DNA from: an uncultured Clostridia bacterium
GTDB lineage: Bacteria > Bacillota > Clostridia > RUG12999
Assembly (NCBI GenBank): GCA_934792465.1
Contig: CAKVOK010000012.1
Coordinates: 1-64,000, forward strand
Reading direction: 5' to 3'
DNA length: 64,000 nucleotides
Of this stretch, positions 1 to 9,800 are shown one piece after another; position 1 is the first letter of the stretch, and the number at the start of each line of letters is the position of its first letter. A program made the translations under genes and the position numbers. The notes below the pieces were generated by a model. That model worked only from the letters and a program-made list of their open reading frames with translations. It ran no database searches and had not been told where the DNA came from.

Positions 1-84
1 AATTTTTTCGTTGTGGTTCCAAAAGCTGTTAAAAATTTACAATGATTCAAAAATGGCAATTGTTCAGTAGACATTAAATTAAGA

Positions 85-131
85 ACAAGGTACGGATAAT
101 TTCGTGAAAGCGAATTTGTCCGTACCTTGTT
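85..131. terminator. Strong intrinsic terminator hairpin between convergent transcription units
   Basis: The arm AACAAGGTACGGATAA pairs with TTTGTCCGTACCTTGTT (one G-U pair), with a smaller TTCG/CGAA stem inside. On the plus strand it is followed by TTTTTAG. On the minus strand it lies just beyond the stop codon of the histidine kinase gene, and the sequence after it is T-rich. It probably terminates the minus-strand kinase/regulator pair and also a plus-strand gene lying left of the window. Positions 1-84 hold nothing else that I can recognise. Confidence 0.85.
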
Positions 132-174
132 TTTAGTACATTTAATTTTACATAAAATATGAAATTGCACACTC

Positions 175-1926
175 TTATAAATTATGCACTGTCGGAATTG
201 TTACTGTCACCGTTGTTTTATTGTTTGAGGCAGATATAAAGCAACCGTATTGTTCACCGAATATGAGTTTGATTCGCTTGTTCACATTCCGCAGTCCTAT
301 ATGCTTTCCGGAGGGAATGTCATCGGAATTTATGCTGTCATTAATTTGCTTCAGCCGTTCATCGCTGATTTCGGCTCCGAAATTAGATATTTCAAATACA
401 ATATCATTGTTTCTTTTAAATATATCAATTTTAATTACACCGGTTTGCCCGGAAGCGGTGATTATCGGTTTTATTCCATGAGATATAGAATTTTCAACAA
501 TCGGCTGGAGAGAAAACTTCATCGTATAGCACTTGGCAATATCAGGGTCGATATTCCACTCCGCAGAAAGTCGGTTGTCGAACATTATTCTTTGCAAATC
601 AATGTACTTTTGAGTGTATTCCGCCTCTTTTTCGATAGGAACCATGTATATTGAGGTGTCGAGAGTCAGAGTCAGCAACTCGCTTAATTTTATTATTATC
701 TGAGATGTTATATTTTCCACACCGTAATCTTTTAAAAGGTGCATATGCAGCGTATTAAGCACGTTAAAAAGAAAATGCGGAGTAAGCTGCGTCTGGAGAA
801 CGTCCAGCTGTAAATTGCGGAGGTTGAGCGAGGCGGAAATGAATTTATCCTCCAAAACATGGTTATTGTCTATCAAATTAAGAATATTCGTTGAAATATA
901 TGTAATTTCGTTTGTAACTTCTCCGGAATATTCACCTTTGTTATTAACGCTGTTTATATCAAGCATAAGATTATCTATAATTTTGTATGCTTTAAGAGAA
1001 AGCGCTGCTGCAAAAATTAAAGCGAGTATTACAGAGGTCAATGTTATCGCAAGAAGTATTGTGACAAAGGATTTTACGGGCAAAACGTTTTCACGCACGC
1101 AAAGCGCAATTGTTGTATTATCTGCCTTTCCGATAAAAGTGAAAATGCCGCGGCTGTATGTGTCGATGTATTTTTTTTCTGACAAAATCTTATCATCATA
1201 TGATACAGATATTTTCTTTCCGCAAAGCGAAATTTCATTGCCTACGGGGTCGGTTAAGGTAATTGACAAATCGGTTTGCGAATGCGAGGTATAAATATTT
1301 GAAATTGCCGCCGCATTTATTCTGAATACAATCATACCGCTTGATGTGTTGTTTTCATAAAAGTTGTAGCAGAGATAAAAATCGTTTGTATTGTCGCCGC
1401 ATGAAACGAAGCTGTACAGGCTTGAATCCGTATCGTGTGAAATCCAAACGGGTTTGCTGATTTTTTCCATGTAATTATTGCCCTGCGGACTTAAGATGTA
1501 TCCGCAGGATTTGGAATATATGGAAACGGATTTTATATATTTTGAACTGCCCGTATATGTGCAGGCTGATTCGTAATTGTCAAGCAAATTATCCTTTAAT
1601 ATTGAATTAAGCGTATGAATATCACTGACCTGCATAAATGCCTGCACCGAATTTTTAACAACGAGAGAATGGTATATGGTGGAGGTTTCGTCAATAATAA
1701 ACTCCACATCGTTTTGTAAAAATGAAAATGACTGATTTATATTATTTGAAACCCTGTACATCATGTTGTTGTAAAAATATGTGAAAAACACAACGGTTAT
1801 TATAAGCATCAAAATCATTATAACAGCAAGAAACATCTTAAGATACTGAAAAAATATACTGTTCCACTTGTAACGCTTAATCGTTTCCCATGAGGTGATT
1901 ATACTGTCAAATATCTTTGTCTTCAT
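175..1926 (-). CDS. YesM-type sensor histidine kinase
   Basis: This 583-residue membrane kinase probably senses an extracellular glycan signal and phosphorylates the response regulator encoded just upstream in the same operon. A first membrane segment lies near residues 27-50 and a second near 285-310, enclosing an extracellular sensor region of roughly 230 residues. The cytoplasmic part has the His_kinase signature TPHFLFNVLNTLH, with His384 as the expected phospho-acceptor. The C-terminal HATPase domain contains N-box-like PIVENSISHG and G2-box-like GKHIGLRNVNKRI. Length and layout match the YesM/LytS-like kinases that accompany glycan loci in Firmicutes. It is 5 bp downstream of the regulator gene, and the pair diverges from the heparinase-family lyase operon, the most likely target. 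Family assignment is firm; the ligand is unknown. Confidence 0.93.
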   Translation of the reverse strand: MKTKIFDSIITSWETIKRYKWNSIFFQYLKMFLAVIMILMLIITVVFFTYFYNNMMYRVSNNINQSFSFLQNDVEFIIDETSTIYHSLVVKNSVQAFMQVSDIHTLNSILKDNLLDNYESACTYTGSSKYIKSVSIYSKSCGYILSPQGNNYMEKISKPVWISHDTDSSLYSFVSCGDNTNDFYLCYNFYENNTSSGMIVFRINAAAISNIYTSHSQTDLSITLTDPVGNEISLCGKKISVSYDDKILSEKKYIDTYSRGIFTFIGKADNTTIALCVRENVLPVKSFVTILLAITLTSVILALIFAAALSLKAYKIIDNLMLDINSVNNKGEYSGEVTNEITYISTNILNLIDNNHVLEDKFISASLNLRNLQLDVLQTQLTPHFLFNVLNTLHMHLLKDYGVENITSQIIIKLSELLTLTLDTSIYMVPIEKEAEYTQKYIDLQRIMFDNRLSAEWNIDPDIAKCYTMKFSLQPIVENSISHGIKPIITASGQTGVIKIDIFKRNNDIVFEISNFGAEISDERLKQINDSINSDDIPSGKHIGLRNVNKRIKLIFGEQYGCFISASNNKTTVTVTIPTVHNL

Positions 1927-1931
1927 AGCTG

Positions 1932-3134
1932 TCAGTCCTTATTCGTATTGCTGTAATGCTTTCGGTATTCGTTTGGAGTCATTTTGAATTTCTTTTTGAA
2001 CTTATCAAGGAAATTTCCTATATGATTATATCCTACCGCATAACATATTTCCGCTATCATCATGTTTGTGCGGACAAGAAGCTCCGCAGCATGCTCAAGC
2101 CGTATATTTGTAAGTGTTTTTATAAAATTTGTACCTGTTTCTTTTTTGAAAAATGCGCTGAAATAAGCCGGAGCCATAAATGCCTGCTCCGCAACCAGCG
2201 ACAGTGAAATATTTTCCATATAGTGGCTGTTCATATACTCAAGCACTTTAGTAATGTCGTTTGCGGAATTTACATCGCTGAATTCTTCGGGATACGAGGT
2301 GTCTATAGCGGCATAAGGATTTTTCCATGAACGCTGAGATATATCCTCAATATCCATATTCAGCAGAGATTTTGTATTGGCCGTTATCTGCGATTTAAAA
2401 TTCGAAATTATAAAATCCGTATTCTGATTTTCCTTCAGCAGAATCATCCACGAAAAATTGCCAAACGAATAATTGGCAATTGAGTAATACGCATATTCGT
2501 CCTCAAAGCGGAACATATTTCCTATTGCATTGTAAAGCTGTATTATCGTATGCTGCCACACCGTATTTATATAAGTATTGAAACCGCATATGTGAAAATG
2601 TACAATATAACAAGGATTTTTCAGAACAGAATCCGCAATGTGCAGTTTCTCAAATCCTTCACAAAGCTTGCTTGCGGAATTGATATATCCGCATAAGAGG
2701 TTCGAGAAAAACTCAAGTCTGTCATTGTTGCTTGGGTTAAAACCGTAATGCTGTTTGATTTCAAGTTCGTTGCATATTTTTACGAGAAGTGCTTGAAATT
2801 TGGCATAATCTATAGGTTTTGTTATATAATCAACAACATTCTTGTGCGAAACAGCCTCCTTTGCATATTCAAAATTGCGGTATGCACTTATAAGGATAAC
2901 CTTGATGTCGGGGAATTGTTCCTCACATATTTTGCAAAGCTTCAGACCGTCCATGCATGACATGGCAATATCCGTAACCACCAAATCCACATTATGCTGT
3001 TTTATATGCTCGATTGCCTGAATTCCGTCCGAATAAATTCCGGACAAGCTGTAGCCGAGTTTTTCCCATGGCAGTATTTCGGACAATAACTTTATAGACG
3101 CAATGTCATCATCAACAAGAATAACGTTTAGCAT
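1932..3134 (-). CDS. YesN-type response regulator with AraC-family DNA-binding domain
   Basis: This 400-residue cytoplasmic regulator has an N-terminal receiver domain (residues 1-120: acidic pocket VDDD, phospho-acceptor Asp55 in VTDIAM, conserved Lys in ITKPID), a middle region of about 160 residues, and a C-terminal AraC double helix-turn-helix (about 295-400). That domain includes SLSLVAEQAFMAPAYFSAFFKK and the signature region AEICYAVGYNHIGNFLDKFK, split here only for description. An upstream ATG would add 13 residues, but the ATG at 3134 is preceded at good distance by GGGAGG, so I start there. It is transcribed with the YesM-like kinase. By analogy with YesMN pairs it should activate the divergent lyase operon when phosphorylated. 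The target is inferred from position only. Confidence 0.93.
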   Translation of the reverse strand: MLNVILVDDDIASIKLLSEILPWEKLGYSLSGIYSDGIQAIEHIKQHNVDLVVTDIAMSCMDGLKLCKICEEQFPDIKVILISAYRNFEYAKEAVSHKNVVDYITKPIDYAKFQALLVKICNELEIKQHYGFNPSNNDRLEFFSNLLCGYINSASKLCEGFEKLHIADSVLKNPCYIVHFHICGFNTYINTVWQHTIIQLYNAIGNMFRFEDEYAYYSIANYSFGNFSWMILLKENQNTDFIISNFKSQITANTKSLLNMDIEDISQRSWKNPYAAIDTSYPEEFSDVNSANDITKVLEYMNSHYMENISLSLVAEQAFMAPAYFSAFFKKETGTNFIKTLTNIRLEHAAELLVRTNMMIAEICYAVGYNHIGNFLDKFKKKFKMTPNEYRKHYSNTNKD

Positions 3135-3192
3135 TATATAACCTCCCTTGGTTTGCGAACCGAATATTTGCAATTATACCGCTTTAATATAT

Positions 3193-3221
3193 AGTATAAC
3201 ACAAATTCGGCCTATTTTCAA
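3193..3221 (-). promoter_or_regulatory. SigA-type promoter for the response regulator/kinase operon
   Basis: On the minus strand TTGAAA, a 17-bp spacer and TATACT are seen upstream of the regulator start. The same -35/-10 combination and spacing recur before the second kinase gene at 54.5 kb. Not experimentally supported. Confidence 0.7.
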
Positions 3222-3338
3222 TAGACAACGGAGAAAACATAAAAAAACAAAATATTTTCACTAAAAAAAGAAGATGAATTCGTGCAGCAAGAATACACTT
3301 TTTTGGACGATACATCAAATAGTTCTTAAAAAAACGAA

Positions 3339-3367
3339 TTGAAGAAAATGCGGTTTTGTGCTATAAT
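3339..3367 (+). promoter_or_regulatory. SigA-type promoter for the heparinase-family/GH88 operon
   Basis: TTGAAG, a 17-bp spacer and a perfect TATAAT lie about 90 bp before the lyase start. With the minus-strand promoter at 3193-3221 it forms a divergent control region spanning 3135-3454. The stretch between the two promoters (about 3222-3338) is A-rich and holds no gene; I could not define a regulator site in it. Confidence 0.75.
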
Positions 3368-3401
3368 TAGTGTAGGTGTCTTGTGAAGAACGAAACAGTT
3401 C

Positions 3402-3424
3402 GAATTTGCATGAGATGCGAATTC
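3402..3424 (+). promoter_or_regulatory. Hairpin/dyad in the leader of the lyase operon
   Basis: GAATTTGCAT and ATGCGAATTC flank a GAG loop, pairing over 10 bp with one G-U pair. The element is inside the predicted 5' untranslated leader, about 30 nt before the lyase start codon. It could be an RNA hairpin or a protein-binding dyad; it has no U-tract, so it is not a terminator. Confidence 0.45.
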
Positions 3425-3454
3425 TGTCAAATATATACGGGAAGGATAATTACT

Positions 3455-5716
3455 ATGAGAAATATCAGAATAAACGAAGCTGAAAGTATTTTTGAACCCT
3501 TTTGGGACAGCGGAGATTCGTATCCGGACAATCATAAATACTCTTGCCTGAAAAACTATGAGGTGGATGCCGAGGAAAAAGGCAGCGTCGGAACGGCGTG
3601 GATGTGTGTATCAGTAAACGTGAACGGCGGATGCAGCGTATCTATGAAAAGAAATGCATCGCTTGATGTTTCGGAATATGATATTTTCAGATTTTTCGGT
3701 GCAGTATCAGGCAAGCTTAAGTTTATTATAAATATTGTTATTGACGGAAAGAAACAGAAAGTAATAGAAAGTATGGGGCATGACAGCTCCATGGAATATA
3801 ACGGTGAAATAAAAGGCAAAAGTATCTCGGAAATAGAATTTATATTTGAAAACAATACCGCCGATACATTTGAGGCAAAGCTTTTGTGGCTCGGACTTTC
3901 AAATAAGGCAAAGGAAGCGGAAATGCTTGCACGAAAGACACCGTATGACGCACAATGGGAGGGGTGCTTCAGAGATGAACCTGAAATAATTCCTCAGGAC
4001 GCAATATACTTCGATGAAAATGAATTGCAAGATTTACGCAAAAAGCTTTCAAAGGAGCCTTTTTTATCAATGTATGAGATACTGCGAAAAGAAGCGCGGG
4101 ACGCTATTGATATTGTGCCTGAAAATGAAATAGGCACATATGTTATCAAGCAGTTTGTAAGATTTTTAAGAACACGTGATGTAGGACGGGTAAATCTCGT
4201 TGACAAGATGAAAAAACTTGCTTTTGTGGGGATCGTGGATAATAATATGCAGATGTGCCGCCTTGCTTGCAGAATGGCGCTTTCGGTATGCCATTGCACA
4301 TATTTCTGCGAAAGTATAATGGGCGTATTCCCCGGAGCGACGTGGCATCACCGCTCATTTACCGAAGAGGATATATGCAAATCACTTGTTAAGGTGCTTG
4401 ACTGGTGCGGAGGATTGCTTACTTGGCACGGAAAAAATATAATATATGATTCAATAATAATGAAAGGACTCCCGAGATTGGACGCCGATATTAAGACGAT
4501 GGATTACATATGGTATATGAATCAGGGGACGGCGTTCGTATCAAGCCTTGTAATAATCCTGATAGCTCTTGCAAAACGCTATCCGAGATATGCAATACGT
4601 ATAGACGAGGCAGAGCGTGATATGCTGAAAATGTGGGATAATTACATACTGCCGGACGGTGGAGCGGCAGAGGGGCCGGAATATTGGAATTTTACGATTT
4701 CGCAGATGATAGAAGCACTGTATCTTCTGGCAAGATATAAAAACAGCGATGTCGGCGAATATACTCCGGAAAGTGTGAAACGCACGGCAAAATATGCTAT
4801 GGCAATTCTCTCTGACAACGGTGACAGATATGTGCCGATAAATGACGCTCATATCGACCATTTGCTATCCGGAATCGTAATGAATTTTCTGGCTGACGCA
4901 TTGCCGGACGGGATATGGAAAGCCAGAGCAAACAGAGCACTTGGGGAAAAGCCCGAAACGACGGAAAGACTTATAGAATTCTTAATTTTTGCAAAAGAAA
5001 GAGAATGTGATTGCAATGCTGAGCCGAATGAGTTTATAAGCCTGCCGTATGCAGGGATAACGGCTCTGCACAGAAAAACCGAGGATTGCGGGAAAATAAG
5101 CCTGTATGCCGTGAGCGGAGCTGTAACCTTCGGACACGGACACGGCGACAAGGGTTCGTTTGTAATAGAAGTTGACGGAAGTCCGATGATAATAGACAGG
5201 GGGATTTGCGGATATGAAAATCCGCTTGTAAACAAGCTCTCGAAATCAGAGTATCACAATACGCTTTGTGCCGTATCGGAAACGGGTTTTAAATCGCAGT
5301 CGATAGATGATGATAAGTTTTCGGCTGCCGTGACTTTATCGGAATACCGGAATGGTGTTTTAAGCTACGAAACCGATACAACGGCGTCATGGAACGGTAT
5401 ATTTGAATATAATACCAGAAAAATAGAATCAAATGACGCTCATGTATATCTGATTACAGACAATTTCAAAACCGCAGACGGCGAAGAAGTATGCTTTATA
5501 TTGAATACGAATGATGAAGCGGAGATTGATGAAGACGGTATTTATATAAGAAATGATAAGTATGAGATACGCATATCCTCTGCCGGGTGCGAGGCATATA
5601 AGACTGTTGCGGAAGAATGCCTGCAAGACGGCATGGGTGACAGGGTAAACCGAATTTGTATGTATTACAGAGATACGGATATAATTAAAACAAAATTGGA
5701 AATAAAAAAGCTTTAG
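3455..5716 (+). CDS. Heparinase II/III-family polysaccharide lyase (intracellular)
   Basis: This 753-residue protein lacks a signal peptide and should act on imported oligosaccharides. The middle is an alpha-helical toroid (about 190-510) with NQGTAF and DGGAAEGPEYWNF, typical of heparinase II/III-like lyases. The C-terminal beta-sandwich (about 530-750) has the family's GHGHGDKGSFVIEVDG and a following DRG segment. Such enzymes cleave uronic-acid-containing polysaccharides by beta-elimination, leaving a 4,5-unsaturated uronate, which suits the GH88 gene 13 bp downstream. An upstream ATG at 3383 would add 24 residues, but the ATG at 3455 has GGGAAGG in front of it and is chosen. It is the first gene of a run continuing to 21118. 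The true substrate (glycosaminoglycan, alginate-like or other glycan) cannot be read from the sequence. Confidence 0.88.
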   Translation: MRNIRINEAESIFEPFWDSGDSYPDNHKYSCLKNYEVDAEEKGSVGTAWMCVSVNVNGGCSVSMKRNASLDVSEYDIFRFFGAVSGKLKFIINIVIDGKKQKVIESMGHDSSMEYNGEIKGKSISEIEFIFENNTADTFEAKLLWLGLSNKAKEAEMLARKTPYDAQWEGCFRDEPEIIPQDAIYFDENELQDLRKKLSKEPFLSMYEILRKEARDAIDIVPENEIGTYVIKQFVRFLRTRDVGRVNLVDKMKKLAFVGIVDNNMQMCRLACRMALSVCHCTYFCESIMGVFPGATWHHRSFTEEDICKSLVKVLDWCGGLLTWHGKNIIYDSIIMKGLPRLDADIKTMDYIWYMNQGTAFVSSLVIILIALAKRYPRYAIRIDEAERDMLKMWDNYILPDGGAAEGPEYWNFTISQMIEALYLLARYKNSDVGEYTPESVKRTAKYAMAILSDNGDRYVPINDAHIDHLLSGIVMNFLADALPDGIWKARANRALGEKPETTERLIEFLIFAKERECDCNAEPNEFISLPYAGITALHRKTEDCGKISLYAVSGAVTFGHGHGDKGSFVIEVDGSPMIIDRGICGYENPLVNKLSKSEYHNTLCAVSETGFKSQSIDDDKFSAAVTLSEYRNGVLSYETDTTASWNGIFEYNTRKIESNDAHVYLITDNFKTADGEEVCFILNTNDEAEIDEDGIYIRNDKYEIRISSAGCEAYKTVAEECLQDGMGDRVNRICMYYRDTDIIKTKLEIKKL

Positions 5717-5729
5717 GAGAAGATGTAAT

Positions 5730-6872
5730 ATGATAACAAACAGTATGATTACCGAAAAAATCAAACGTAACATAAAAAATATAGGTGCTGATTTAAGGGA
5801 ATATCCGGCACAGGGGAACGGTATATATTTTACGGATAGGGATAAACGCCTGAAGCTTGGCCATATATTTAATTGGACTCAGTCATTTTTTACGGGTATG
5901 GCATACTGGGCTTATGTTGACACCGGAGACAGGGAAATACTTGATTGGATGCTGTCTTTTGAACAAATCTATTACGATAAGGTGTTTAAAACTCCTTTGG
6001 AAACAATGCACGACCTTGGATTTTTATACATACCTTATGCGGTCGCGCTGTACAAGCTTACCGGCAGCGAACGCATGAAAGACATGGGAATAAAGGCGGC
6101 GGACGAGCTTGCAAAACGCTTCAATCCAAAGGGTGATTATATCAGAGCATGGGGACGAATGGACTATAAGACACCCGAATATGTTGATCCGGAGCTTGCA
6201 AAAGACCACTTTTTTACGGAAAGCAAGGGACTTGCAATAATAGATTGCATGATGAATATTCCTCTGCTGTTTTGGGCAGGGAAAGTGACAGGAAGCAGGT
6301 TTTATGAAAGAATTGCAATGGCTCATGCCGATACTACGATGAAATATTTTATAAGAGAGGATTTTTCCGTAAAACATTCATACGTATTCAGTGAGGAAAC
6401 AGGAGAGCCTATCGGAGAAAAAGCATATTGCGGGTATGGGATAGGTTCGTATTGGGCAAGAGGAACGGCATGGGCAATTTACGGATTTATGTGTGCGTAT
6501 AAATATACGAAAGAGGAAAAATATCTGGATTTATCGAAAAAACTGCTTGACAGATTTATGGAGGAATGTCACGGTGATATTCCGGTATGGGACTTCAGAC
6601 TGCCGGATAACGAGCCGAAGAAAAAAGATACATCAGCACTTGCGATTGTGCTTTCTGCGGTGAATGAGCTTATAAAAACAGAAAAGTCGGATAAGCTTGA
6701 GAAATTTAGGACGGAAATGACTGAAAAGCTCATGAATTATATTGATATATCGGCAGAAACGGACGGATTGATGAAAGGACAGAACGGTGAAGACGTATAC
6801 GCAGTATACGGGGATTATTACCTTGTTGAATATCTGTTCGGCAGAAAGTATCCCGATGCTGTGATTTGGTAA
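5730..6872 (+). CDS. GH88-type unsaturated glucuronyl hydrolase
   Basis: This 380-residue enzyme of (alpha/alpha)6-barrel type has no signal peptide and should be cytoplasmic. Family-like motifs are MHDLGF around Asp95 and LAIIDCMMNIPLL around Asp172, by eye the equivalents of the two catalytic aspartates of Bacillus UGL. Also present are YWARGTAWAIYGF, IPVWDF and DTSALAI. The length matches GH88 (about 370-390 residues). Known members hydrolyse the unsaturated uronate at the non-reducing end of lyase products by hydration of the double bond. This pairs directly with the lyase 13 bp upstream. GH105, which acts on unsaturated rhamnogalacturonides, shares the fold; the RGTAWAIYGF and VWDF motifs favour GH88, but substrate preference is not certain. 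The start has GGAG at good spacing. Confidence 0.87.
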   Translation: MITNSMITEKIKRNIKNIGADLREYPAQGNGIYFTDRDKRLKLGHIFNWTQSFFTGMAYWAYVDTGDREILDWMLSFEQIYYDKVFKTPLETMHDLGFLYIPYAVALYKLTGSERMKDMGIKAADELAKRFNPKGDYIRAWGRMDYKTPEYVDPELAKDHFFTESKGLAIIDCMMNIPLLFWAGKVTGSRFYERIAMAHADTTMKYFIREDFSVKHSYVFSEETGEPIGEKAYCGYGIGSYWARGTAWAIYGFMCAYKYTKEEKYLDLSKKLLDRFMEECHGDIPVWDFRLPDNEPKKKDTSALAIVLSAVNELIKTEKSDKLEKFRTEMTEKLMNYIDISAETDGLMKGQNGEDVYAVYGDYYLVEYLFGRKYPDAVIW

Positions 6873-6899
6873 ATAATAATGAAACGGAGGCATTATCAA

Positions 6900-9800
6900 A
6901 TGAAAAAAATAATTTCTTTTGCAGCGGCAGCAGCACTCTTTTTCAATTGTATTACCGTTATGCCGGCATCATATGCGGCAGCTCAAGAATTACCGAATCT
7001 TGAAGATACGGAGAATACGGCAGTTCCGGAAAATCTTATTCCGAAATCGGATGATGAACAGGCATGGCGTCCCAGATGGATAAGAAATACAGCCGGCAGA
7101 AATTCCGCAAATATTCAAAATATTGCGGATATAAACAAATGGAATCAGGCGCATGGCGCAGCGTCGGACTATGTTATATATGTAGACGAAGGAAAAACCA
7201 CTGCGCCTGCCGCAACATTGGGATATGACGGAATTTTGATGAAGACGGATTTCGGATTTGAAGCCGGTAAGACATATTGTGTATCTCTGCGTGCGAAGCT
7301 TGCGGATAAGTCGCTGAAAAAAACAAACGGAACGGAAGTGCCTTATCCGAGCGGAGAGAACCGTGCAAGTGTGGGCATTTCGATAACAAACGAAACCGCC
7401 GATTCAATATCATATACGAAAGAGTACGGCAAAAACGGCATGACGCTCGGAAATGATTATGCTGATTTTAAAGGCACGATTAAGCTTGCTGATAAGTATA
7501 ACAACAACGGACCTCATAAATTTATTATCGGATTTCCGGCAGGGTATTCTGCCGGCAGCGCAATTATGCTTGATACAACCGAACAGGATTCTATATATGT
7601 TGCACCGGAACAGGCGAGTCGGATTGCAAATACGATTGTTTCCGGCACAAATAAGGTTGTAAAGGGGAAAAGCATAGAGCTTAAGTCCGAAGTTTTGAAT
7701 CAGCTTGGTATTACGGGATGTCTTGACCAAAGTGTGTCATGGTATGTTACAAACAAGGATAAAACAAAAATAGAAAGCGGATTTACGATAGCGGATAACG
7801 GAGAAACGATAACAATATCTCCAGGAGAGAATGTTGAGGACGGCGCATATGCCGTTGTTGCACACTCGGCAAAATACGGTTTGACAAAAACACAGTATAT
7901 TTTTGTTGCAAGCAGTGATTATAAGGATACACTTCGTCCCGAAATGAATGAAAATATGATTCCGAAATCATTTGACGAGCCATATTCAAGACCGAGATGG
8001 TTCAGATCGGCTATAGAACGTAACGGTGACGGAAGAATAAATTATATTACTGATGAAGGGGTCTGGAACGATAAGCTCGGTGCTTCGAAAAGCACGGCAA
8101 TTTATGTGTGCAAAGGGAAAACAACAAATCCAAGTGTATATACGGGCTACGACGGAATTATTCTTAAAGACAAGCTGAGCTTTGAATCCGGCAAGTCATA
8201 TTGCGTGTCGCTTAAGGCGAAGCTTGCGGACAAGAGTCTGCATACGGATACATATCCGGCAGGGGAAAATACAGCTGCCATAGGCGTTGCAATAACAAAC
8301 GAGACTTACGGCTCAACATCATATACGAAGGAATACGGCGATGGCGGAATGGAGCTTGATTCCGAATATAAGGACTATAAGGGTACAATTCTCGTAAATG
8401 AAAAGTATAATAATAACGGGAAACATATATTTGTTATAGGTTATCCGGCGGGATATGCCGAGGGCAGCGCAATGTCGATAGATACATTGGGAAACGACTC
8501 GGTTTACATAGCGCCGGAGCAGGCATATGAGCTTCAAATCACAGGCGAAAACGATAAACACGCAGTTAAAACGGGCGACACATTAAACCTTGAGGCACAT
8601 ATGCTGAATCAGATAGGAATTGAAGGCAATTTAAAACAAGATTTTCGGTGGCATGTAATGGATAAGGCAAGAGAAAGGTTTATTTCGGATATTACGGTTA
8701 CACCGAGCGAAAACGGGAAAAATGCTGTTGTCACGGTTGGAGATGATGTTGCTCCGGGCATATATGATATTGTTGTAAGTTCTGCGGCAAACGATTTTGT
8801 AAGCGGATATGAAATTACGGTATCACGTTCCGACTACATAATTTATGTGGATGCAAAAAACGGAAATGACTTAAACAGCGGCATGAAGGAAGAACCGCTT
8901 GCAACGCTTGCGGGTGCAAAAAACAAGGTTCGAAGCATTAAAAATTTATATAAAGACAGAAATATTACGGTTGAATTTGCCGAGGGTATATATAGGTTTG
9001 CAGCAGGAGTTGTGTTCGACTCACAGGACAGCGGAACAGAGTCGGAGAAAATAAAGTATACCGCTGCTCCGGGTGCGAGGGTGGAATTCAGCGGAGCGGT
9101 TGATATTGATATATCAAATGCCGAAAAGGTTACCGATGAGGCAATACTCAGCAGACTTTATCCGGAAGTAAGGGACAAGGTAGTGTGTGTAAATATAGCA
9201 AGTCAATTTCCGTATGAACTGAAAAACGAAGAAAAGCATACGGTGCTGACAGATCATATTTACAAGAACAGAGAAAACGTAGAGCTGTTTGACGGTGATG
9301 TGCGCCGTCCGCTTGCAGAATGGCCTAACGGCGATGATAATTATGTAAGGTATAAGGAAGCGTCATCGGACAATTCGTTTATATATGCGGATTCCGAAAT
9401 TCCGTCACGCTGGACGAAGGCAAAGGATTTCTGGGTCGGAGGATATTTGACATGGGATTACCGATATACAAGACATTTTGTAACATCCGTGGATCCGTCC
9501 GAAAAGAAAATAACGTTGGAAATGCCCGAAAGCTCGGCATATTATCTCGGGCAGCAATCAATATTGCAAAAAATCTCACAGCGATGGAAAGCATATAATC
9601 TGCTTGAGGAAATAGATGTTCCGGGTGAATGGTATTTGGACAGAGATACAATGAATCTCTATTATTATAAACCGGAAAACGGAAGCAGTAAGCTTGAAAT
9701 GTCATCGCTTTATCATAACATGATAGAGCTGAACAATGCAAGATATATAAGCTTTAACGGCATAACATTTACAAAATCCAGAACAAGAGCAATAGTGTCG

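Noticed and set aside
815..1294. Open frame of 159 codons on the plus strand inside the histidine kinase gene
   Set aside because: It lies antisense to a well-supported gene, has no ribosome binding site or recognisable domain, and is typical of shadow frames.
5730..6872. Assignment of the (alpha/alpha)6-barrel enzyme to GH105 instead of GH88
   Set aside because: The RGTAWAIYGF, PVWDF and MHDLGF motifs match GH88 better. The two families share fold and mechanism, so the caveat is kept in the annotation.
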